A DNA stretch of 64,000 nt from Amycolatopsis umgeniensis (GTDB lineage: Bacteria; Actinomycetota; Actinomycetes; Mycobacteriales; Pseudonocardiaceae). A program made the position numbers and the translations under genes. The DNA is taken from the NCBI RefSeq assembly GCF_014205155.1, contig NZ_JACHMX010000001.1:7502001-7566000 (forward strand), read 5' to 3'. The notes beneath the pieces are model-generated. The model ran no database searches. It saw nothing but the letters and a program-made list of their open reading frames with translations, and was not told the DNA's origin. This document shows positions 1 to 8,994 of this stretch, one piece after another. The number at the start of each line of letters is the position of its first letter. Within the stretch, counting starts at the first letter, position 1.

Positions 1-1230
1 GCGGGCCAGTTTGATGCCGTAGGTCATCACCCGCATGTCGTGCTCGTCGGTGAAGTAGCGCGGATCCACCTTCGGCTTGTCCCGGTAGTCACGGCTGCGC
101 AGCCGCACGGTCCCGGTCGACCGTGACCGGGTGACGTTCGGGGTCAGGCAGAAGCCGTTCTCCGTGGTGGGATAGCCCTGCCGGAGGGTGTTCATGTCGA
201 ACGGCACGGAACCGTAGTGGAACATCAGATCCGGCCGGTCGAGGCCTTCCTCCGTGCTGGTGAAGATGCCGATCTCCCACCATTGCGTGGACTCGGTGGT
301 CATCGGCTGCAGCGCGTCCCACTGGATGACGCCTTCGGGGTGATCCTGCAGGTTCTCGCCGACACCGGGGGAGTCCACCAGCACGTCCACGCCGACCTCG
401 CGCAGATGCCCGGCGGGGCCGATTCCCGACAGCATCAGGAGTTTCGGGGTGTCGATCGCTCCCGACGACAGGACCACTTCGCGCCGTGCGCGCAGCTTGA
501 CACCGTGGATCAGGTCGTCGGCCAGGTATTCCGCGCCGGTGCAGCGTTTGCCGTCGAACAGCAGCCGCCGGACCCGGGCGCCGGTGATGATCTCCAGATT
601 CGGTCGCTTGCCGATGATCGGGTGCAGGTACGACACGGACGCCGACGACCGGGTGCCGTCCTCGCGCGCGTTGATCTGGAACCAGTTCGCGCCGTGCGTG
701 ACGGTCTTCCCCGAGTTGAACTCCGTCCTCGGGATGCCCGCCTGTTCGCACGCCTGCAGCAGCGCGACGCCGGTCGGGTCGTTCGGCGGCACCGAACGGA
801 TGGTCACCGGGCCCGAGCGGCCGTGGTGGTCTCCGGGACCGTCGTTGGTCTCGAGCCGTTTGTACAGCGGGAAAATGTCCTGGGCGGCCCAGCCGGGCAG
901 GCCGAGTGACGCCCATTCGTCGAGGTCTTCCGCCGGAGCCCAGAACGCGATGCACGAGTTGTGCGACGAGCAACCGCCGAGCACTCGCGCGCGGGCGTGG
1001 CGCAGGAAGGAGTTCCCGGAGTCCTGCGGCTCGACCAGGTAGTCCCAGTCGTAGCCGGATTCGAGCAGCGCCATCCACTTCGTCAGTTCCAGCACGGCCG
1101 AATCGTCCACATCGGACGGTCCGGCTTCCAGGAGCGCCACGGTGACGTCCGGGTCTTCCGAGAGTCTCGCCGCGACCACCGAACCCGCCGTCCCGCCGCC
1201 GACGACGATGTAGTCGAACTCTCCGGTCAC
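1..1230 (-). CDS. codA: choline oxidase/dehydrogenase-like GMC flavoenzyme, C-terminus cut by window edge
   Basis: The visible 410 codons are the N-terminal three quarters of a GMC oxidoreductase; the end lies beyond base 1. It should oxidise choline to betaine aldehyde using FAD. Residues 11-16 (GGGTAG) form the Rossmann dinucleotide fold. Around residue 86 the stretch GGCSSHNSCIAFW is the signature of choline oxidases, whose His (here about His90) carries covalently bound FAD in the Arthrobacter enzyme. Further family landmarks are GAIDTPKLL, ESTQWWEIGIF and VDPRYFTDEHDMRVM near the edge. The GTG start at 1230 overlaps the permease stop by four bases (GTGA), so translation is probably coupled. 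With the upstream betaine aldehyde dehydrogenase this completes choline to glycine betaine. Whether it uses oxygen or another acceptor cannot be told from sequence. Confidence 0.87.
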   Translation of the reverse strand, partial: MTGEFDYIVVGGGTAGSVVAARLSEDPDVTVALLEAGPSDVDDSAVLELTKWMALLESGYDWDYLVEPQDSGNSFLRHARARVLGGCSSHNSCIAFWAPAEDLDEWASLGLPGWAAQDIFPLYKRLETNDGPGDHHGRSGPVTIRSVPPNDPTGVALLQACEQAGIPRTEFNSGKTVTHGANWFQINAREDGTRSSASVSYLHPIIGKRPNLEIITGARVRRLLFDGKRCTGAEYLADDLIHGVKLRARREVVLSSGAIDTPKLLMLSGIGPAGHLREVGVDVLVDSPGVGENLQDHPEGVIQWDALQPMTTESTQWWEIGIFTSTEEGLDRPDLMFHYGSVPFDMNTLRQGYPTTENGFCLTPNVTRSRSTGTVRLRSRDYRDKPKVDPRYFTDEHDMRVMTYGIKLAR

Positions 1231-2738
1231 TGTGCTGCCTCCTCGGGATGTGCTTCCGCGGCGTGATCGGCCAGGACGCCGCTCTTGTGCCGCAGGACGA
1301 ACCAGTAATACGCGAAACCGACGACAGCCACCGCGCCGACGAACAGCACGGCCCCCCATTCGAGGTACCAGTGATACGGCTTCGTCGCGTTGTAGACCTC
1401 GCGCCGCGGCCACGCCAGGTTCACCACGATCGCGCCGCCCCACAGCACGCCGATGATGTTGACCGGCAGCCCCAGTTTGCCGAGGGAGAAGTACTTGGTG
1501 CCCTCCACCTTCGGCGGCGGCCACTGCCCGCGGAAACGCTTGACCAGCATCGGGACGGTGACCAGCAGGTACGCCAGGTAGATCATGATGATGCCGATGC
1601 TGGTGATCACCGTGAAGATCTGCGGCTGGCCGACGTTGACCACCAGGATCAGCACCGCGATGACGCCGGACACGATCGCGGGGACGACCGGCGTCTTCGT
1701 CTTCGGTGAGACCCGCGCCAGATGCTTTCCGGCGGGCAGGTTGTTGTCCCGGCCCATCGCGAACATCATCCGGATCGACGCCGACTGCACGGCCAGGTTG
1801 CACACCGTGATGGCGACGACGACCGCGAGCAGGAAGATCGTGCCGACGGTGCTGCCGAACACGTCGAGGACGATGAACTGCAGGCCACCGGTGGCGATCT
1901 GCGGATCGTTGATGTCGCCGACGGCCATCAGCGCGAGAAGGAGGATGAGCCCGCCGATGACGAACGACGCGATCAGCGCGCGCAGGATCGCCTTGGGCGC
2001 GTTCTTGCGCGGGTCGTGCGATTCCTCGCCGAGCGAGCTGGCGGTGTCGAAGCCGTACATGACGTAGGTCGACGCGAGCGAGGCGACCAGGAACGCCCCG
2101 AAATAGCCCCACGGCTGGTCGGCGCCGGTGTTGTTGGTCTGCATGACGACCTCGGGGCCGCGCGTGATGTTCACCGCGAGCGCGACGATCAGCAGGACGG
2201 CGGCGACCAGTTCGATGAACACCCCGGCGCTGTTGATCCGCGCCATCAGCTTGACGCCCCACGCGTTCACCAGCGTGGTGAACACGATCAGCCCGGCGCC
2301 GAGGATGACAGCGTTGACGGCGCTGTCACCGGAGAAGGAGAAGAACGACGAGATCTGGGGGAGCGTGATCTGGTACGCCAGCGCGACGGCCGCGATGCTG
2401 ACGATCGAGGCCGTCAGCATCATCCAGCCCGCCAGCCACGCGACGTGCTGGCTGCCGAGCCGTTTCGACCAGTTGTAGATCGAGCCCGCCACCGGATAGT
2501 GCGCGGCCAGTTCGGCGAACGAGAGCGCGACCATCAGCTGGCCGACGAACACCATCGGCCAAGACCACCAGTAGGCGGGACCGCCGAAGCTGAAGCCGAA
2601 GTAGAACAGCTGGAAGGTGCCCGTCAGGATCGAGATGTAGCTGATCCCGGCGGCGAAGGTGTGGAAGTTGCCGAGCGTTCTTTCGAGTTCCTGTTTGTAG
2701 CCGAAACCGGCGAGGCCGTCGTCGGAAGGATTACTCAT
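1227..2738 (-). CDS. APC-family amino acid/choline-type permease
   Basis: A polytopic inner-membrane transporter of the APC superfamily with about twelve hydrophobic segments, starting near residue 35. The N-terminus (GYKQELERTLGNFHTFAAG) is typical of the bacterial permease branch related to GABA/choline permeases. An ATG at 2738 sits eight bases after GGGA; the GTG at 2744 would be too close to it, so I prefer the ATG. It lies between an aldehyde dehydrogenase and a choline oxidase-like gene in one operon, so import of choline or a related amino-alcohol is the simplest role. It is clearly paralogous to the permease at 34897-36363 in the guanidine operon (same N-terminal pattern, same GWMMLxGC/TASIV-type stretch), so the substrate is set by context only. 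Confidence 0.85.
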   Translation of the reverse strand: MSNPSDDGLAGFGYKQELERTLGNFHTFAAGISYISILTGTFQLFYFGFSFGGPAYWWSWPMVFVGQLMVALSFAELAAHYPVAGSIYNWSKRLGSQHVAWLAGWMMLTASIVSIAAVALAYQITLPQISSFFSFSGDSAVNAVILGAGLIVFTTLVNAWGVKLMARINSAGVFIELVAAVLLIVALAVNITRGPEVVMQTNNTGADQPWGYFGAFLVASLASTYVMYGFDTASSLGEESHDPRKNAPKAILRALIASFVIGGLILLLALMAVGDINDPQIATGGLQFIVLDVFGSTVGTIFLLAVVVAITVCNLAVQSASIRMMFAMGRDNNLPAGKHLARVSPKTKTPVVPAIVSGVIAVLILVVNVGQPQIFTVITSIGIIMIYLAYLLVTVPMLVKRFRGQWPPPKVEGTKYFSLGKLGLPVNIIGVLWGGAIVVNLAWPRREVYNATKPYHWYLEWGAVLFVGAVAVVGFAYYWFVLRHKSGVLADHAAEAHPEEAAQ

Positions 2739-2754
2739 CGGCACTTTCCCATCT

Positions 2755-4242
2755 TTAGTTGGACGCTGCCGGCTCCCCTGAGAACCAGCGCTGTGGTTCG
2801 GGCCGGAGGTTCTGGTAGATGTGTTTCGCCTCCACGTACTCGGCCAGCCCGGTCGGGCCGAGCTCGCGTCCGAAGCCGGATTGCTTGTAGCCGCCCCATT
2901 CCGCCTGTGGCAGGTACGGGTGGAAGTCGTTGATCCAGATCGTGCCGTGGCGCAGCCGGTTCGCGACCCGCTGCGCGCGGGAGGCGTCCGAGGTGAAGAC
3001 GGCGCCCGCGAGGCCGTAATGCGTGTCGTTGGCGATCCAGACGGCGTCGTCCTCGTCGGTGAAGGTCTCGACGGTGAGCACCGGGCCGAACGACTCGTCG
3101 ACGACGGCGCTGCTGCCCTGCTTCACGTTGTCGAGGATGGTCGGCAGGTAGTAGTGCCCCTTCGCGAGCTCGCGATCGTCGGGGCGTTTGCCGCCGGTGC
3201 GCAGGACGGCGCCCTCGGCGAGCGCCGCGGCGACGTACCGTTCGATTTTTTCCAAATGGGCGGCCGAGATCAGCGGACCGGTTTCAGCCTTCGGGTCGAA
3301 AGGTCCACCCAGTCGGATCAGTTCGGCGCGGCGGACGAGCTCGTCGACGAACTTCTCGTGCCACTCCTCCTGGACGATCAGGCGCGCTCCCGCCGAGCAC
3401 ACCTGGCCGGAGTGCAGGAACACCGCTGTCAGCGCGTAGTCAACGGCGGTGTCGAAGTCCGAGTCGGCGAAGACGACGTTCGGGTTCTTGCCGCCCAGTT
3501 CCAGCGCGACCTTCTTGATCGTGGCCGCCGCGGAAGCGGCGATGACCTTCCCGGTGGCGAGGCCGCCGGTGAAGGAGACGAGGTCGACGTCCGGATGCTC
3601 GGACAGCGGCGCCCCGGCCTGCGCCCCGGCGCCGAGCACCAGGTTCGCGACGCCGCCGGGCAGCCCGGCCTCGGTGAGCAGCTTCATCAGCAGGATCGAG
3701 GTGTGCGGCGTCAGCTCGCTGGGCTTGAGGACGAACGTGTTGCCCGCCGCGAGCGCGGGGGCCACCTTCCAGATGGTCTGCAGGAGCGGATAGTTCCACG
3801 GCGTGATCAGCCCGCAGACGCCGACCGGCTCGTGCACGATCCGGCTGAACGCGTCCGGGTTCCCGGTGTCGACCACGCGGCCCGCGTCGTTGGCGGCGAG
3901 TTTGCCGAAGTAGCGCAGGCACGCGGCGATGTCGGCCATGTCGTACTCGCTCTCGACCAGCCGCTTCCCGGTGTCGAGCGACTCGGCGCGCGCGAAGGTC
4001 GCGGCGTCGCGGTCGAGCAGGTCGGCGGCCTTCAGCAGCAGGTCACCGCGTTCGGGGGCGGGCGTGCCGGGCCAAGGACCGGTGTCGAACGCCTTCCTCG
4101 CGGCGGCGATGGCCGCTTCGGTGTCTTCACGGGTGCCTTCGGCGACTTCCGCGACCAGCGACCCGTCAGCGGGGCAGCGGATCTCCCTGCGACCACCGCC
4201 GATCGCGTCGACCCACTCGCCACCGATGAAAAAGTCCGCCAT
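2755..4242 (-). CDS. betB: betaine aldehyde dehydrogenase (NAD-dependent ALDH)
   Basis: Aldehyde dehydrogenase of about 495 residues, the usual length. Visible landmarks are the TPWNYPLLQ segment, the KPSELTPHTS cofactor-binding lysine region, the catalytic Glu in ELGGKNP and the catalytic Cys in GQVCSAGAR. It should oxidise betaine aldehyde to glycine betaine, an osmoprotectant and nitrogen source. Start: ATG at 4242 preceded by GGAGGG four bases upstream; a TTG one codon earlier is less likely. It is first in an operon with a permease (16-base gap) and a choline oxidase-like gene. Assignment to betaine aldehyde rests on that context, since ALDH subfamilies overlap in sequence. Confidence 0.83.
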   Translation of the reverse strand: MADFFIGGEWVDAIGGGRREIRCPADGSLVAEVAEGTREDTEAAIAAARKAFDTGPWPGTPAPERGDLLLKAADLLDRDAATFARAESLDTGKRLVESEYDMADIAACLRYFGKLAANDAGRVVDTGNPDAFSRIVHEPVGVCGLITPWNYPLLQTIWKVAPALAAGNTFVLKPSELTPHTSILLMKLLTEAGLPGGVANLVLGAGAQAGAPLSEHPDVDLVSFTGGLATGKVIAASAAATIKKVALELGGKNPNVVFADSDFDTAVDYALTAVFLHSGQVCSAGARLIVQEEWHEKFVDELVRRAELIRLGGPFDPKAETGPLISAAHLEKIERYVAAALAEGAVLRTGGKRPDDRELAKGHYYLPTILDNVKQGSSAVVDESFGPVLTVETFTDEDDAVWIANDTHYGLAGAVFTSDASRAQRVANRLRHGTIWINDFHPYLPQAEWGGYKQSGFGRELGPTGLAEYVEAKHIYQNLRPEPQRWFSGEPAASN

Positions 4243-4413
4243 CAAGCCCTCCGAACCGGCTCCTGCTCAACCGTCGATCAGCGATTATCGCGGCCACCCG
4301 ACGTGACCGCTACTTGGCAAAAGAGACCATGTTCACACCGTTGGGTGCAGTGTGGTGATTTTCTGACATGTGACCCGTGACGCGGGGGACGGAAGACTCT
4401 CAGGCGCCCTCCG

Positions 4414-4419
4414 TAGACT
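4414..4419 (+). promoter_or_regulatory. possible -10 element upstream of dxs
   Basis: TAGACT lies 40 bases upstream of the dxs start in the 216-base divergent spacer between betB and dxs and fits the actinobacterial TAnnnT -10 pattern. No convincing -35 is visible, so this is a weak call. Confidence 0.3.
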
Positions 4420-4458
4420 GGCCGGAACGGCGGAAGAGGAACCAGGCGAGGTGGGAGA

Positions 4459-6363
4459 GTGACGTTGCTCGAGTCCGTGCACGGACCGGCCGACTTGAAG
4501 CGGATGGACCAGGAACAGCTCGGCGAGCTGGCCGCGGAGATCCGGGACTTCCTCGTCGAGAAGGTGCGGCTCGCCGGTGGTCACCTGGGCCCGAACCTGG
4601 GTGTGGTCGAGCTGACGATGGCGCTGCACCGGGTCTTCGACTCGCCGAGCGACGCCATCGTGTGGGACGTCGGTCACCAGGCGTACGTGCACAAGATCGT
4701 CACCGGCCGTCATGACGGCTTCGGCAAGCTGCGCCAGCTCGGCGGCCTCACCGGCTACCCGGCGCGCGGCGAGAGCGAGCACGACCTCGTCGAGAACAGC
4801 CACGCGTCGACGGCCTTGTCCTATGTGGACGGCCTGGCGAAGGCGTTCGAACTCGGCGGTGGCGGCAGGCACGCGATCGCGGTGGTCGGCGACGGCGCGC
4901 TGACCGGCGGCATGTGCTGGGAGGCACTCAACAACATCGCCGCGAACCCGCGGCGCCCGGTCGTCATCGTCATCAACGACAACGGCCGCTCGTACTCGCC
5001 GACCATCGGCGGCGTGGCGGACCATCTCGCGTCGCTGCGGCTCAAGCCGGGTTACGAGCGTGTTCTGGACCGCGGCAAAGAACTGCTGCGGCACACGCCC
5101 ATCGTCGGCAAGCCGATCTACGCGGCGCTGCACGCGGCGAAGGCGGGGCTCAAGGACGCGCTGAGCCCGCAGATGATGTTCTCCGACCTCGGCCTCAAGT
5201 ACCTCGGCCCGGTCGACGGGCACGACCTCGTGGCGCTGGAGAAGGCGTTCCAGAGCGCCCGCGACTTCGGCGGCGCTGTCATCGTGCACGTGGTCACCGA
5301 GAAGGGCCACGGCTACGAGCCCGCGGTGACCAACCAGGCCGACCAGATGCACCAGACCGATCCGATCGACCCGGAAACCGGCCTGCCGCCGGTCAAGGGC
5401 CCGAGCTGGACCGGCGTCTTCGCCGACGAACTGGTCAAGATCGGCGCCGACCGCGAGGACGTCGTCGCGATCACCGCGGCGATGCTGCGCTCGACAGGGC
5501 TGCACAAGTTCGCCGAGGCGTACCCGGACCGCTGGTACGACGTCGGGATCGCCGAGCAGCACGCGGTGACCTCGGCCGCCGGCCTCGCGATGGGTGGCAA
5601 GCACCCGGTCGTCGCGGTCTACTCGACCTTCCTGAACCGCGCTTTCGACCAGGTCCTGATGGACGTCGCGCTGCACCGCCAGCCGGTGACGCTGGTGCTG
5701 GACCGCGCCGGGATCACCGGGCCGGACGGGCCGAGTCACCACGGCATGTGGGACCTGTCGCTGCTGGGCATGGTGCCGGGGATGCGGGTCGCCGCGCCGC
5801 GTGACGCCGGGACGCTGCGCGAGGAGCTGCGTGAGGCCGTCGCGGTCGAGGACGGGCCGACGGCGCTGCGGTTCTCCAAGGGCGGCGTGGTCGACTCCGT
5901 TCCCGCCGTCGAACGGGTCGGCGTCGTGGACGTCCTGCGCAAACCCACCGGCGACGCCGACGTCCTGCTCGTCGCGGTGGGCGCGTTCGCGACGCTCGGG
6001 CTCGCCGCCGCGGACAGGCTGGCGGACCAGGGCATCGGCGTGACCGTGGTGGACCCGCGCTGGGTCGTCCCGGCGCCCGCCGAGCTGGTGGCGCTGGCCG
6101 AGCAGCACAAGCTGGTCGTGAGCGTCGAGGACAGTGGCCGCCACGGTGGTTTCGGCTCCGCGCTGGCCGCGCTGTTCCGCGACGCCGAATGCGACGTGCC
6201 GCTGCGCGACCTCGCGGTGCCGCAGGTGTTCCACGACCACGGCTCGCGCGAGGAGGTGCTGGCCCGCGTCGGGCTCACCGCGCAGGACGTCGCGCGGCGG
6301 GTCACCGAGTGGTCGGCGAACCTGGCGAGCCGGACTCCGGCGCCGGAGGACACGCACCGCTGA
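4459..6363 (+). CDS. dxs: 1-deoxy-D-xylulose-5-phosphate synthase
   Basis: Condenses pyruvate and glyceraldehyde 3-phosphate with thiamine diphosphate, the first step of the MEP isoprenoid pathway; also supplies precursor for thiamine and pyridoxal. Length 634 residues is normal. Landmarks: [11 protein letters not shown], the ThDP/Mg motif [16 protein letters not shown], the catalytic region [15 protein letters not shown] and the transketolase central-domain stretch [14 protein letters not shown]. The start is GTG at 4459, giving the N-terminus [14 protein letters not shown] common in actinobacteria; GGGAGA just before it is close, so TTG at 4465 is an alternative. The gene stands alone, divergent from the choline operon, and is followed by a palindrome (6411-6457) that may terminate it. 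Confidence 0.96.
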   Translation: MTLLESVHGPADLKRMDQEQLGELAAEIRDFLVEKVRLAGGHLGPNLGVVELTMALHRVFDSPSDAIVWDVGHQAYVHKIVTGRHDGFGKLRQLGGLTGYPARGESEHDLVENSHASTALSYVDGLAKAFELGGGGRHAIAVVGDGALTGGMCWEALNNIAANPRRPVVIVINDNGRSYSPTIGGVADHLASLRLKPGYERVLDRGKELLRHTPIVGKPIYAALHAAKAGLKDALSPQMMFSDLGLKYLGPVDGHDLVALEKAFQSARDFGGAVIVHVVTEKGHGYEPAVTNQADQMHQTDPIDPETGLPPVKGPSWTGVFADELVKIGADREDVVAITAAMLRSTGLHKFAEAYPDRWYDVGIAEQHAVTSAAGLAMGGKHPVVAVYSTFLNRAFDQVLMDVALHRQPVTLVLDRAGITGPDGPSHHGMWDLSLLGMVPGMRVAAPRDAGTLREELREAVAVEDGPTALRFSKGGVVDSVPAVERVGVVDVLRKPTGDADVLLVAVGAFATLGLAAADRLADQGIGVTVVDPRWVVPAPAELVALAEQHKLVVSVEDSGRHGGFGSALAALFRDAECDVPLRDLAVPQVFHDHGSREEVLARVGLTAQDVARRVTEWSANLASRTPAPEDTHR

Positions 6364-6410
6364 GGCGGAGGTCCGTGGCCGTGAATGGCGATTCAGCCGG
6401 AGCTAAGTGT

Positions 6411-6457
6411 GACGATGTGGGAATTGGGACGTTCAGTGTCCTGATTTCCACATCGTC
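6411..6457. repeat. 47-nt palindromic element (20-7-20), imperfect
   Basis: Two 20-nt arms (6411-6430 and 6438-6457) flank a 7-nt loop GTTCAGT. Arms differ at three positions, each compatible with G-U pairing in RNA or a single-base mismatch. The inner part reads GGGAC-N7-GTCCT, the signature shared with other elements in this window. It lies 47 bases after the dxs stop and may act as a terminator. Confidence 0.8.
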
Positions 6458-6523
6458 GCGACTCATGACCCCAGATCGCGCGCGTCGCTCGACGTTTGTA
6501 TGCCGTGTGGCTATCTTGCGGGC

Positions 6524-6754
6524 ATGGAGGAAATGTCTGCTTTCGTTGCCCGTGACCGTGCGCGTATGTCAGGGGCGATGCGCCAGGCGGCCAACGCAAC
6601 CGTTGCAGCGACAAGGCATCAAAACGATTTGATTCACGAAGCTGCAGCGATGGGGATGTCGCAGCGGCAGATCGCTCAGGACAACAACACGAACCAGGCG
6701 ACAGTGAGCCGGATCCTCGCTCGGCGAGCCCGTGCGAGCGATCCGACTACCTGA
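6524..6754 (+). CDS. small helix-turn-helix protein, atypical base composition
   Basis: A 76-residue protein whose C-terminal half (about residues 38-70, with GMSQRQIAQDNNTNQATVSR) reads as a helix-turn-helix of the kind found in resolvases, sigma region 4 and small phage or plasmid regulators. It is probably a DNA-binding protein; no catalytic domain is present. GC at third codon positions is about 66% by hand count, against roughly 90% or more in neighbours, suggesting recent transfer. It is bracketed by two palindromic elements at 6411-6457 and 6774-6820. ATG at 6524 is preferred; ATG at 6533 has GGAGG only two bases upstream. I do not recognise a named family. Confidence 0.65.
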   Translation: MEEMSAFVARDRARMSGAMRQAANATVAATRHQNDLIHEAAAMGMSQRQIAQDNNTNQATVSRILARRARASDPTT

Positions 6755-6773
6755 CAAGCGGCCCGTTCTTGAA

Positions 6774-6820
6774 GGGTGTGTGGAAATAGGGACACTCAAC
6801 GTCCCTATTTCCACACACCC
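6774..6820. repeat. 47-nt palindromic element (20-7-20), perfect
   Basis: Arms 6774-6793 and 6801-6820 are perfect 20-bp complements around the 7-nt loop ACTCAAC, with the shared GGGAC-N7-GTCCC core. It lies between the convergent HTH gene and DJ-1 gene, where a bidirectional terminator would be useful, but there is no T-tract. Confidence 0.88.
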
Positions 6821-6836
6821 TCTTCCGGAAGTGCTG

Positions 6837-7514
6837 TCACGCCCGCCAGACGGTGCCCCGCCGCTCGTACTCCAGCACCACTTCGGCCCGCTGCGCGGCT
6901 CGAGCGCCCAGGAACCGCTCCACGAGCCAGAGCGAAACCTCGAGCCCCGCGGTGATCCCGCCGCCGGTGATCAGGTCGCCGTCGTCGACGACACGTGCGT
7001 CGATCACCTTCGCGCCCTGCGCGGCCAGATCCGCCTTCGCGCCGTTGTGCGTCGTCGCGTTGCGGCCCTTCGTCAGGCCCGCCGCGGACAGCACCATCGA
7101 CCCGGTGCAGATGCCGACGGGCAGCGCCCGTGAAGCCCTCAAGCGGCGCAGGAAACCCTGATCCGCGTTGAGCCGGTGCACACCCGGGCCGTTCCGGTCG
7201 GTGTAACCGCCGCCCGGCACCACGAGCACGTCGGCCTCGCCGGGCGACCAGGCGCGGGGGACGTCGACGGTCGTGCCGTAGGTGCAGCGCACCGGACCCG
7301 GCCGGACGGCCACGAGCGAAGAGACCACGGCGCCGCCGGTGAGTTTCCCGGCCAGTCCCAGGACTTCGACGGGCGCGACGAAGTCCTGTTCCTCCACGCC
7401 GTCGAACATCAGGATCTGCACCCGCAGCGGGGCGGCGGCGGACGCGGCGGGTGCGGTGACGCCCGCCAGACCGGCGGACAAGGCTGAAGCACGCAGAAAA
7501 GTTCGACGCTGCAA
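6837..7514 (-). CDS. DJ-1/PfpI-family protein with Tat signal peptide
   Basis: A 225-residue class I glutamine-amidotransferase-like protein of the DJ-1/PfpI superfamily. Residues 3-9 (RRTFLRA) followed by a hydrophobic stretch and AAPAASAAA form a twin-arginine signal peptide, so the folded domain is exported. The nucleophile elbow is GICTGS, with the catalytic Cys at about residue 131; VPGGGYTDRNG and GGGITAGLEVSLWL are further family features, closest to the GlxA/isonitrile hydratase group lacking the AraC domain. Substrate unknown. It stands alone between a palindrome and the tetR gene, to which it is co-oriented with a 44-base gap. Confidence 0.8.
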   Translation of the reverse strand: MQRRTFLRASALSAGLAGVTAPAASAAAPLRVQILMFDGVEEQDFVAPVEVLGLAGKLTGGAVVSSLVAVRPGPVRCTYGTTVDVPRAWSPGEADVLVVPGGGYTDRNGPGVHRLNADQGFLRRLRASRALPVGICTGSMVLSAAGLTKGRNATTHNGAKADLAAQGAKVIDARVVDDGDLITGGGITAGLEVSLWLVERFLGARAAQRAEVVLEYERRGTVWRA

Positions 7515-7558
7515 GACGACCTCCCAGGTGTGTACCCAGTGGTCGCGTGAAAACCGGC

Positions 7559-8086
7559 TCAGGTTCCCGTGAGCCGGGCGACCGAGCGGACGACGAGGTC
7601 GCGGGTCGCGGCGGGGGAGGAAAAGCTCAGGAACGACAGATGCAGGACGAGGCTCAGCAGTTCCTCGGCGTCGAAGTGGTCCGGCACCGATCCGGCGCGC
7701 TGGGCTTCCCGGATCGCGGCGACCTTGTCCGCGTGCGCCCGGACTTCCGCTTCCGGTGCCGCGTCGAAGCCGTTCTCCAGCCGCAGCCAGCCCATGAGCC
7801 GCAGGACTTCGGGGTGTTCCTGGTACCGGTCGAACAGCCGCCCCGCGTAGCCGGGCAGGTCGTCAGGGGTGATCGGGACGGCCTTGATCGCCGCGTCCAC
7901 CTGCTCCTGCACGACCGTTTCGAAAAGGTACTCCTTGCTGCAGAAATAGGCATAGATCAGCGCCTTGTTGGCACCGGCGTTCTTCGCGATGCGATCCACC
8001 CGCGCGCCCGCGATGCCGTACGTCGCGAACTCGGTCGTCGCCGCGTCCAGCAGCTTCCGTTTGGTCGCTTCCTTGTCCCTGACCAT
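7559..8086 (-). CDS. TetR-family repressor, likely of the adjacent SDR gene
   Basis: A 175-residue TetR regulator. The N-terminal HTH (about residues 5-50: KRKLLDAATTEFATYGIAG, then NKALIYAYFCSKEYLFE) is typical; the C-terminal ligand domain is variable. ATG at 8086 gives the standard short N-terminus; the longer frame to 8152 would run through the operator region and is rejected. Its gene is divergent from the SDR gene, and the 92-base spacer holds two copies of a 16-bp palindrome that are good operator candidates, implying autoregulation and repression of the SDR. Confidence 0.88.
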   Translation of the reverse strand: MVRDKEATKRKLLDAATTEFATYGIAGARVDRIAKNAGANKALIYAYFCSKEYLFETVVQEQVDAAIKAVPITPDDLPGYAGRLFDRYQEHPEVLRLMGWLRLENGFDAAPEAEVRAHADKVAAIREAQRAGSVPDHFDAEELLSLVLHLSFLSFSSPAATRDLVVRSVARLTGT

Positions 8087-8098
8087 GTGACCCACTCT

Positions 8099-8114
8099 AA
8101 CTAACTGGTTGGTT
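8099..8114. promoter_or_regulatory. candidate TetR operator 1
   Basis: AACTAACTGGTTGGTT differs at one base from the reverse complement of the second copy at 8151-8166. It overlaps a consensus -35 hexamer TTGACA at 8113-8118 that reads towards the SDR gene, so binding would block its promoter. Confidence 0.7.
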
Positions 8115-8150
8115 GACAGCCAGCCCGGACGCGTGGCAACCTGAGTTAGC

Positions 8151-8166
8151 AACCAACCGGTTAGTT
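8151..8166. promoter_or_regulatory. candidate TetR operator 2
   Basis: AACCAACCGGTTAGTT is a near-perfect 16-bp palindrome lying between the presumed -10 (8137-8142) and the SDR ribosome binding site (8167-8172). Centre-to-centre distance to operator 1 is 52 bases, about five helical turns. Confidence 0.7.
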
Positions 8167-8178
8167 AGGGAGATCGAC

Positions 8179-8994
8179 ATGAAGGTCGCACTGGTCACGG
8201 GCGCTTCCGCGGGAATCGGCGAAGCGACAGCCCTCGCGCTGCAGGAAGCGGGCTACACCGTCTACGGCGCCGCGAGGCGCGTCGAGCGGATGGCGGGGCT
8301 CGCCGAGCGCGGGATCAAGATCCTCGAGATGGACGTCACCGACGACGCGTCGATGGTCGCGGGCGTCGAGCGGATCATCGAGGAGTCCGGCCGCATCGAC
8401 GTCCTGGTCAACAACGCGGGCTACGGCTCGTACGGCGCCTTCGAGGACGTGCCGCTCTCGGAGGGGAAGTACCAGTTCGAGGTCAATCTCTTCGGTCTCG
8501 CCCGGCTCGTCCAGCTGACCACGCCGCATATGCGCGCCCAGGGCTCCGGCAAGATCGTGAACGTCTCGTCGATCGGCGGCAAGATCTACGAACCGCTCGG
8601 CGGCTGGTACCACTCGACCAAGTTCGCCGTCGAGGGCCTGAGCGACTCACTGCGGCTGGAGCTCAAGCCGTTCGGTGTCGACGTCGTGGTGATCGAGCCC
8701 GGCGCCATCAAGACCGAATGGGGTGGCATCGCGGTCGAGAACCTGCTCAAGACCTCGGGCGACACCGCTTACGCGCCGCAGGCGAAGGCGCTGGCGAAGT
8801 TCTTCGGACAGGCCGAGCGCGGCTCCCATCCGAAGGTGATCGCCGACGTCATCGTGAAGGCTGTCCGGGCCCGGCGCCCGAAGACCCGCTACGCCGCGGG
8901 ACTCGGGGCGAAGCCGATCCTGTTCGTGCGCCGGGTGCTCCCGGACCGTGCCTTCGACGCGCTGTTCCTCGGTGCGTTGCGCAGGTTCGCCTAG
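8179..8994 (+). CDS. short-chain dehydrogenase/reductase
   Basis: A 271-residue classical SDR. Visible: cofactor motif TGASAGIG at residues 7-14, NNAG at 78-81, catalytic Ser near 130 and YHSTK with Tyr144 and Lys148. The arginine-containing AARRVERM after the first beta-strand pair suggests NADP preference. It resembles the group annotated as oxidoreductases with short-chain alcohol or ketone substrates; the real substrate is unknown. ATG at 8179 follows AGGGAG. Regulated by the divergent TetR through two operators in its promoter. Its TAG stop shares CTAG with the stop of the convergent permease gene. Confidence 0.9.
   Translation: MKVALVTGASAGIGEATALALQEAGYTVYGAARRVERMAGLAERGIKILEMDVTDDASMVAGVERIIEESGRIDVLVNNAGYGSYGAFEDVPLSEGKYQFEVNLFGLARLVQLTTPHMRAQGSGKIVNVSSIGGKIYEPLGGWYHSTKFAVEGLSDSLRLELKPFGVDVVVIEPGAIKTEWGGIAVENLLKTSGDTAYAPQAKALAKFFGQAERGSHPKVIADVIVKAVRARRPKTRYAAGLGAKPILFVRRVLPDRAFDALFLGALRRFA

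Noticed and set aside
89..1078. Long Arg-rich reading frame on the minus strand at the left edge
   Set aside because: It is an out-of-frame shadow of the choline oxidase gene, which is open from 1230 to the window edge with clear family motifs.
4333..6357. 674-codon minus-strand frame opposite dxs
   Set aside because: Arg/Asp/His-rich shadow of dxs; no domain, and dxs is unmistakable on the plus strand.
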